NCBI RefSeq assembly: GCF_000485595.1
Contig: NW_014577109.1
Location: forward strand, 133,664 to 172,483
Direction of reading: 5' to 3'
DNA from: Priapulus caudatus
Taxonomy: Eukaryota > Priapulida > Priapulimorpha > Priapulimorphida > Priapulidae
DNA length: 38,820 nucleotides
Within the stretch, counting starts at the first letter, position 1. The number at the start of each line of letters is the position of its first letter. The position numbers were made by a program, and so were the translations under genes. Shown piece by piece: positions 33,282-38,820 of the stretch. The notes below the pieces were generated by a model. It had not been told where the DNA came from and ran no database searches. It was given only the letters and a program-made list of their open reading frames with translations.

Positions 33282-34204
33282 CGGGCGCGCACGTTTCTTT
33301 CCAATTGATTGGACTTATGAACCAGATTCTGGTTTCAATACCCAACCTTGTTCTAGATATGCAGTAAGTGTTGAATTCACGGGGAATTAGTCGGATAAAT
33401 TGGCCAGAAAGCTTTGTGTGAGCAAATCTTGTTCTAGATGTGTATAGGTCTGGGACGTGCATATGAGATTTGCCATATTTTGGCAAAATATTAGAAATTG
33501 CACAATCCACTGATTTCCTGGCACGTTTATTAGTCATGCAGTGAGCAGTCCGCTGTTTATGTCCAAAATGGCGACATTGCAGCTCTGCATTACTGCTGAT
33601 TCTACCAACAGTATGTACTATCACGTATCGTTAACGCGTAATTTACTTTTTCTTTTCTTTGAGGCCTATGCATAGAGCCATTACAAAGCTGCACCATACC
33701 TTCTAACGCCTTCCCCCGCTGTACACGTTAATTGTAACGCTAATGCTGCCTGGGCTAAGTAGAGCTAAGAGTGTCAAAGGTTGGAGAGATTGTCATGGAT
33801 GTAATTATTAATGTTTCTGTTTATCACACTGATTACAGTCCGCAAGGTGTACACACATTAAGACCCCATGCGAACCTAACCTGTATTAAGTACACATTCG
33901 AATCTAACAGGTGCAATAGCACCTGATCTTGAAAAGGGGCCACTACACTGTGAATAGCGAAAAAATAGCTGATTGGCGTGATTAATTAAATTGCGATATA
34001 CCGTCCGACGTGAGTCAGCATCTTTCGTTACTACGTGCAGGTTTTTTAGGTGACGTGTAAAGGTTTCTGGTAGATCGTACCTCTTACGAAGTGTTAAGGT
34101 TTATGACGATGGGCGCGACGTGAGAGCAACGCGGTTTTGTGTGTGCCCGGTTAAACTGCGGACAGTAACCCTGCGCGCTGTTTTGCAATGCGTCGACGAT
34201 GAAT
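33282..34204. other. Unassigned DNA
   Basis: No gene recognised. A small perfect hairpin CAGGTGC-AATA-GCACCTG lies at about 33909-33926. Confidence 0.4.
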
Positions 34205-34830
34205 TACACATCTTGGGGAGAAGGTGTGTCGCGTACCAAAACGAGGTTACTGCGACCTTTATTTGACCTTGACCTTGATCATATTTCCCTTCCGCTCTAA
34301 TACTCGGCCCTTAATTGACCTAGCACGACCAAACTTGGTATACTTACACATCTTGGGGAGAATGTGTGTCGCGTACCAAAACCACGTCACTGCGGCTTTT
34401 ATTTGACCTTGACCTTGACCTTGATCATATTTCTTTTCCGCTCTATAAGTCGGCCCCTAATTGACCTAGCGCAACCAAACTTGGTATACTTACACATCTT
34501 GGGGAGAAGGTGTGTCGCGTACCAAAACCACGTCACTGCGGCTTTTATTTTACCTCGACCTTGACCTTGATCATATTTCTTTTCCGCTCTATAAGTCGGC
34601 CCCTAATTGACCTAGCGCGACCAAACTTGGTATACTTACACATCTTGGGGAGGTGTGTCGCGTACCGAAAACAGGTCACTGCAACCTTTATTTGACATTG
34701 ACCTTGAGCTTGACCTTTATCATATTTCTCTTCCGCTTTATAACTCGGCCCCTAATTGACCTAGCGCGAGCAAACTTCGTATATTTACACATCTTGGGGA
34801 GAAGGTGTTGCATACTAAAAGTTAAAACCC
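34205..34830 (+). repeat. ~146-bp tandem array of copy B (about 4.3 units)
   Basis: TACACATCTTGGGGAG starts units at 34205, 34345, 34491, 34637 and, with one change, 34786, giving periods of 140, 146, 146 and 149 bp. Each unit contains GTGTCGCGTACC, TATTTGACCTTGACCTTG, a TCATATTTC string, CTCGGCCCCTAATTGACC and CCAAACTTGGTATAC. TGACCT half-sites are arranged directly with zero spacing (DR0). The repeated MCRVPK-type open frames come from this unit and shift frame between copies. Confidence 0.93.
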
Positions 34831-35567
34831 CTAAACTGTCTACGTCACGAATTTCTAGCACCAGCAAGTAGTATATTTGTGTGTTATTTGCACAAAATAA
34901 AATGTATGAAAATACAATTAGTGTTTCTGTTTACTTTTCATGCTTATATACCTTCTTTATACTCCCTAATTTGCCGGTGCATTCGATGTAACCAAACGCT
35001 CGACACAAACACAACCGCCATTAATTCGAAACTCTTCCGTGGCGCCCAGACGCAGCTAGCCGATATAACGAACATCTGCAGTAAACGAGGCATTGGAAAA
35101 ATTATTGTGGCAGCCATGGAAATTCCTTGTAAACTTAAGCGAGAGTTTCCCATATAATCTTCTTCCTGCTTTTTTCTCCTTCTCTTTCTTTCCGATGCAC
35201 TGAATTGAACTGGTCTGCCTACCATTGTTTATCGTTTAGTTGATCTAGCCTATGATCTATCGTGAAGGGGGATGTCGCAAACATTTTTGTTGGCAGAAAT
35301 TAAAAAAACACAAATAGCATTTCGCAGTTTTATTTATAATTTTTTCAAACATAATACACATGAACATGTATTATTAGCTCATCTGACATAGTCAGATGCA
35401 GCTTGTAGAATCGCATGATCGTCCGTGCGTCTGTCCGTGCGTCCGTCCGAGCGTCCGTCCGTGCGTCCGTCAACAGTTGGGCACAAATCTTAACCGCTCG
35501 ACGTACGGTCACGATATTCGGGATGTGGGGGGGGTAATCCGAAAACGAGTTGGGATGTCGAAGCTGG

Positions 35568-35587
35568 GGGTCAAAGGTCAAAGGTCA
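35568..35587 (+). promoter_or_regulatory. Triple DR1 nuclear-receptor-like half-site cluster
   Basis: GGGTCA, AGGTCA and AGGTCA at 35568-35573, 35575-35580 and 35582-35587, each separated by one A. This is the canonical DR1 geometry in animals. Confidence 0.45.
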
Positions 35588-35741
35588 AGAGGTGTAAAAG
35601 AAGGGTGAACATTCACTCCTTAACTTAAGGTATGGGGAGGAAATGCAGAATTGCGGCACAAATCTAAACGGCTCGACCTAGGCTCGTGATAGTCGGTGTA
35701 TAGCATCATGGTAGGAAAAGCCATCACTGTGCCGAAATTGG

Positions 35742-35761
35742 AGGTCACAGGTCAAAGGTCA
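35742..35761 (+). promoter_or_regulatory. Second triple DR1 cluster, all three half-sites perfect
   Basis: AGGTCA three times with one-base spacers C and A (35742-35747, 35749-35754, 35756-35761). In copy A the equivalent is degraded near 24451-24470. Confidence 0.5.
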
Positions 35762-36315
35762 GTGGGCACAGGGGAGAGAGACCAGGCGGGGTGCGGATGA
35801 CAATGACCGACTTATGGTGAGACCGTAAAACTCAGGTGCTAAGCAACGCGAGAGAAACGCCAGTATCTGCATGTTACAGGTACTGAGTAAATAAGTTGTT
35901 AATAACACTAATTCAATATCGTCCAAATTTTTTTGCAATTTAAACACCTAACGTAAAATTGACATTTTTTATCAGATGAGACGTTTGAGGATGATATTAG
36001 TAACGCGTTAGTACTAACTTTGATGTAAACAATTACAAAAAAATAAGCGTTTCAACTATATAATTTCAGAGGAGAGGCGGGTCGATTGCACCGTCTTAAA
36101 CCCTACATCCCACATAGAGGCAACATCAATTTTAAAACATCACTTGCACAATATCAGGCCAGATGAGTTGTGTGACAGACATAACCTGTTGTCTTTGTGT
36201 ACTTTTATTTAACCCTGTACCGTATCCTTTCCTACGAGGTCTTTAACAGAGATATGTTCTTTCAGTGCTATATCACATGGGGGATACTAGTGTAGTTATG
36301 TGTATATTTAGTAGT

Positions 36316-37044
36316 ATGTATATATGTCAAACGAGTAGGCATTAACAAACAAGAATAAATTAAAAGATAAACTCAAAAGGCATAGAGAGTGCGTCGTAAG
36401 CGAAGCAAGCAAGACCCTCAAGTACCTCGGCGGTCCATATTGGACCTACTTGTAATTTTAGTCTCACGTAAATATACAATTTTAATTATTAATTTAATGA
36501 GATAAAGTATGAATCTTTTATGTAAGAAGATACTGTCTAATAATTTAAACTTATAAATAAGTTCGCGGTCATTTATCCTGGATTGTCCACATCTCGCATA
36601 TTTCTGCACCACTGCGTTGTCAAGATCTAGTTATGAAATAAGTGTAAATCACATTTTCTAATTAAGTTACCCGTCTTAGCGACCAATCTCTCTAAACTAA
36701 GTGCTCAAGCACTCTCTCGTAAAATAGTATAAGTTTATTAATATATTAAATTAATTAGTTTAATATATAATGTAATTTTGAGTAATCTCTGAGTGAGTTA
36801 ATACTATCAGCATATCCTAGAAAAATTATGTAATTATACAATATTAGATCTAAGTTAAATATCACTGTGTGTGGTGTATTTTATTATTTATCCATGCCCA
36901 TTTTGAGGGACGTCTAACGCGCACAATGGGGGTTGTGCAGTGCTATACCCAGGAAAATATTAATGAATTAATTTGAATTGAGTCCTGGGACAACCCTGCT
37001 TTTGTGCTTGCGTGTGTGTCACGAAAATCCATTCAATTCAAGTT
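36316..37044. other. AT-rich DNA between copies B and C
   Basis: Low-GC sequence with an imperfect palindromic AT patch near 36735-36772 and no recognisable gene. It may contain decayed edges of the two flanking repeat copies. Confidence 0.4.
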
Positions 37045-37302
37045 AGGGTAGGCGATATTCTGACATATCCTGCCTGGAAATTTTATTACAATCCGGGTCC
37101 ACATATTAAACTTTCAGTCGCCGGTGGGCGGAGCTGTACAACAAACACCCAACAGACAAACCCATAAAACCCATATGTCCACAAACAGAAGGGCACACAA
37201 CAAATGAACCAACAGTCCAAAACACACGCCAATGACGCGGTCCGGTGAAAACATAACTCCTGCCAACCCTTGGGCGATGGATAAATAAATATACACACAC
37301 AC

Positions 37303-37347
37303 TATATATATATATATATATATAAATATATATATATAATTATATTA
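37303..37347. repeat. (AT)n tract
   Basis: Alternating AT with small interruptions at the equivalent position to the AT patch near 26000 in copy A. Confidence 0.92.
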
Positions 37348-37353
37348 TATATT

Positions 37354-37523
37354 ATATCAAGAGTGCATAATAGAGATGTGCAAGAGTGCATAATAGATTT
37401 GCAAGAGTGCAAAATAAGAGACAATAAATAAGAGACTAAGAGACTCTTAAGACACTATAATATAATATAATATAAGACACTCTTGATCTTGCACTCAGAG
37501 ATTCTATATGCACTCTTGATATA
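37354..37523. repeat. Terminal module: ~19-22-bp tandem units inside an inverted repeat
   Basis: GCAAGAGTGCATAATAGAT-like units repeat about three times (near 37358, 37380 and 37400). The string ATATCAAGAGTGCATAATAG at the left reappears inverted as TATGCACTCTTGATATAT at the right (37507-37523). A self-complementary AAGAGACTAAGAGACTCTT lies between (about 37430-37448). Copy A carries the same module at about 25888-25985. Confidence 0.8.
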
Positions 37524-38223
37524 TATATATATATACAAATAACTACATGTATCCCCCGTGATCTAGCATGAAAGAAATATCTCTGTAAAGACGTAGAAGG
37601 TAGGTAAAGTTAAATAAGTCACAAAGACAAAGGGTTGTCACACAACTCATCTGCCTGAGATGTGCAAGTATGTTAAAATTGGTTGCCTTATGGAGTGTTT
37701 ACGTCACGAATCTCCTGAAATTTATAGTTGAAACCTTATTTTTGTAATTGTTTACATCAAAAGTTAGTACTAACGTTACTAAATATATCCTCAAACTCTC
37801 ATCTGATAAAAATGTCTTTACGTTGGTTAAATTTGCAAAAATCTTGACGATTTGAATTAGTGTTATTAACACTATTTACCCAGTACTTGTACATGCAGAT
37901 ACTGGCGTCTCTCGGTTGCTGCACTGGTTGCTGTGGTCGATGTCATCGTGTTTTGTGTATGGTGCACAAAGTGGTGTCCAAACAGTTTCTGTTTTGATTT
38001 GTATTATCTATATAGAATATAGAATATAGGAAAATAAACAAGTGCCGCAGAGCGACAGCGCTCATCTAACGTCTACTGCGGTGACTCTGTGGTGGAGTGG
38101 TGGGATTCTAGTAAACCCTGCTAGTCCAAATGTGTTCACATACACGGCCGAAACAGTGGAATGCACAGGGATGGTATCAGGAACCTTCTCAAAAGATGTT
38201 CGTTGGGATCGTTATGAAAGTTG

Positions 38224-38237
38224 CCACGAGATGGCGC
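38224..38237 (+). promoter_or_regulatory. CTCF-like core motif in copy C
   Basis: CCACGAGATGGCGC matches the conserved animal CTCF core (CCACNAGRTGGCGC-type). About 150 bp away CTGCCACCTGT (38373-38383) resembles the same core on the other strand. In copy A the first is degraded (25099-25115) and the second reads ACACGGTGGCGCTC (about 24951-24964). Binding is inferred only. Confidence 0.3.
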
Positions 38238-38820
38238 GTACGTTTAAGTGTCTTCAGATTAAAGATGGAAGCTCCATCATACGTAGTAGCAACAACTATT
38301 TGCAAGACAGAATAGGTAAGCACTCATCCATTTACCTACGCAAGCCTACAGGCTGCAAATTGCAATAGAGAGCTGCCACCTGTAACCAATTAAGGCAGGC
38401 AAAAACTGCCCCAACACATGCACTGGCAGGCAGCCACTGGCAGTGGCATACGTTACATGAACATACTGACAGTACAGAATGACATAGAAATTATACGATT
38501 TAAGGAACATACACCTTCTTTAACCAAATTTAGCTTTTGAAATTTCACTGTGACATTGTAGCCTCATACATCCAGGCATGTATAGATTCTACTAGCAAAA
38601 CCCGGCAGTCAAATTCTTTCTAACAGACAGTCAACAAATCCAAGTTTAACCCTCCTCTTGAGGTCAAAAGGTTATCCGACACTTACTCTTCGCATGTCAG
38701 CAGAAGGGACATTTCATGGTCCTTTCAATAAAGCCATAAAAATGCTAGGTCACCGCTGAAACAAAAAATGTTTCAATCGCTCGCAGACCATGTCCTCAGA
38801 ATGCTCAGAAAGATTTGCTG

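Larger units (their letters stand above)
34205..36315 (+). mobile_element. Composite dispersed repeat, copy B (internally deleted)
   Basis: Same orientation and module order as copy A: 146-bp array (34205-34830), the spacer with an AATAAA-like string near 34897, the GTTGATCTAGC block (35238-35260), a GTCCGTCC block (35420-35470), the ~175-bp repeated unit (GCACAAATCT at 35481, GCACAAATCTAAA at 35656) and AGGTCA clusters. It then jumps near 35766-35815 straight to the sequence that in A lies at about 25390. Roughly 0.9 kb present in A and C is therefore missing. The TGTAAACA site is retained at 36024-36031. The right part decays around GGGGGATACTAGTGTAGTTA (36282-36301). The tandem units are better preserved than in A. 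No coding potential was found. Confidence 0.8.
37045..38820 (-). mobile_element. Composite dispersed repeat, copy C (inverted, cut by the window end)
   Basis: Read on the minus strand from the right edge, this matches copy A from about 24485 to about 26230. Matches include the CTGAGGACATGGTCTG block, CTGACGATCCCAACGAACAT-like strings, the ATACAAATCAAA boundary, the TGTAAACA and TGACGTAAACA sites, the AGGTAGTAAAGTTAAATAAG-like block and the GCACTCTTG module. It holds the ~0.9-kb block that copy B lacks. It is tail-to-tail with B. The 108-codon plus frame (38042-38368) lies in this block, but copy A has indels across the same region, so coding function is not supported. Confidence 0.78.

Noticed and set aside
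34224-34871. Series of similar MCRVPK-type frames
   Set aside because: They repeat with the 146-bp unit and shift frame between units, so the repeat explains them.
38042-38368. 108-codon frame in copy C
   Set aside because: Lies within the dispersed repeat and is interrupted by indels in the homologous part of copy A.
1-38820. tRNA, rRNA and known conserved miRNA genes, and viral or retroelement polymerase fragments
   Set aside because: Looked for B-box-like strings, common bilaterian miRNA seeds with hairpins, and polymerase motifs by eye; none was convincing.

Overview
This window looks like nuclear DNA from an animal, most likely a marine invertebrate. There are no bacterial-style gene arrays, ribosome binding sites or operons. 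Long simple-sequence tracts of GA, CGTG, TCTA and GGT type occur every few kilobases. CpG is well retained, a hAT-type MITE is present, and a large dispersed repeat carries TGACCTTGACCTT-type tandem units of a style I associate with mollusc genomes. The mollusc assignment is an inference from repeat style; I recognise no named gene. The window appears to be mostly intron or intergenic DNA.

Layout. 0-4.8 kb: mostly unassigned sequence with a GA tract, a 198-bp hAT MITE with perfect 8-bp target duplications (737-934), a fold-back element (1135-1273) and one weak candidate exon (3222-3279). 4.8-6.7 kb: TG/CG, GA and TC tracts and a perfect 13-bp-arm hairpin. 6.7-11.2 kb: unassigned, with chance-level ORFs. 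11.26-12.08 kb: a long TCTA/TCCA array. 14.1-14.66 kb: a degenerate ~21-bp minisatellite whose core is a 42-bp unit carrying TTACGTAA at exact 42-bp spacing. 17.9 kb: a short assembly gap beside a CAGAGA array. 20.0-20.2 kb: a GGT/GCT triplet array. 21.2-22.1 kb: the best exon candidate (21283-21392, plus strand), followed by an 81-codon ORF. 22.5-26.5 kb: copy A of a large composite repeat. 26.6-34.2 kb: mixed CpG-rich DNA with G-quadruplex motifs, TG/CG tracts, a homeodomain-site cluster and a second weak exon candidate (32183-32240). 34.2-36.3 kb: copy B of the composite repeat, lacking about 0.9 kb. 37.0-38.82 kb: copy C, inverted and running off the window end.

The main result is the composite repeat. 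Three copies (A and B plus, C minus) share ordered modules: a ~146-bp tandem array, a ~180-bp duplicated unit, nuclear-receptor-like AGGTCA clusters in DR0/DR1 spacing, forkhead-like and CRE-like sites preserved between copies, CTCF-like cores, and a terminal module of ~19-bp tandem units. I see no transposase or reverse transcriptase in it. It is probably a non-autonomous or decayed mobile element. Its concentration of binding-site-like motifs is worth testing. The exon calls rest only on splice-site quality and open frames and need transcript or cross-species evidence.
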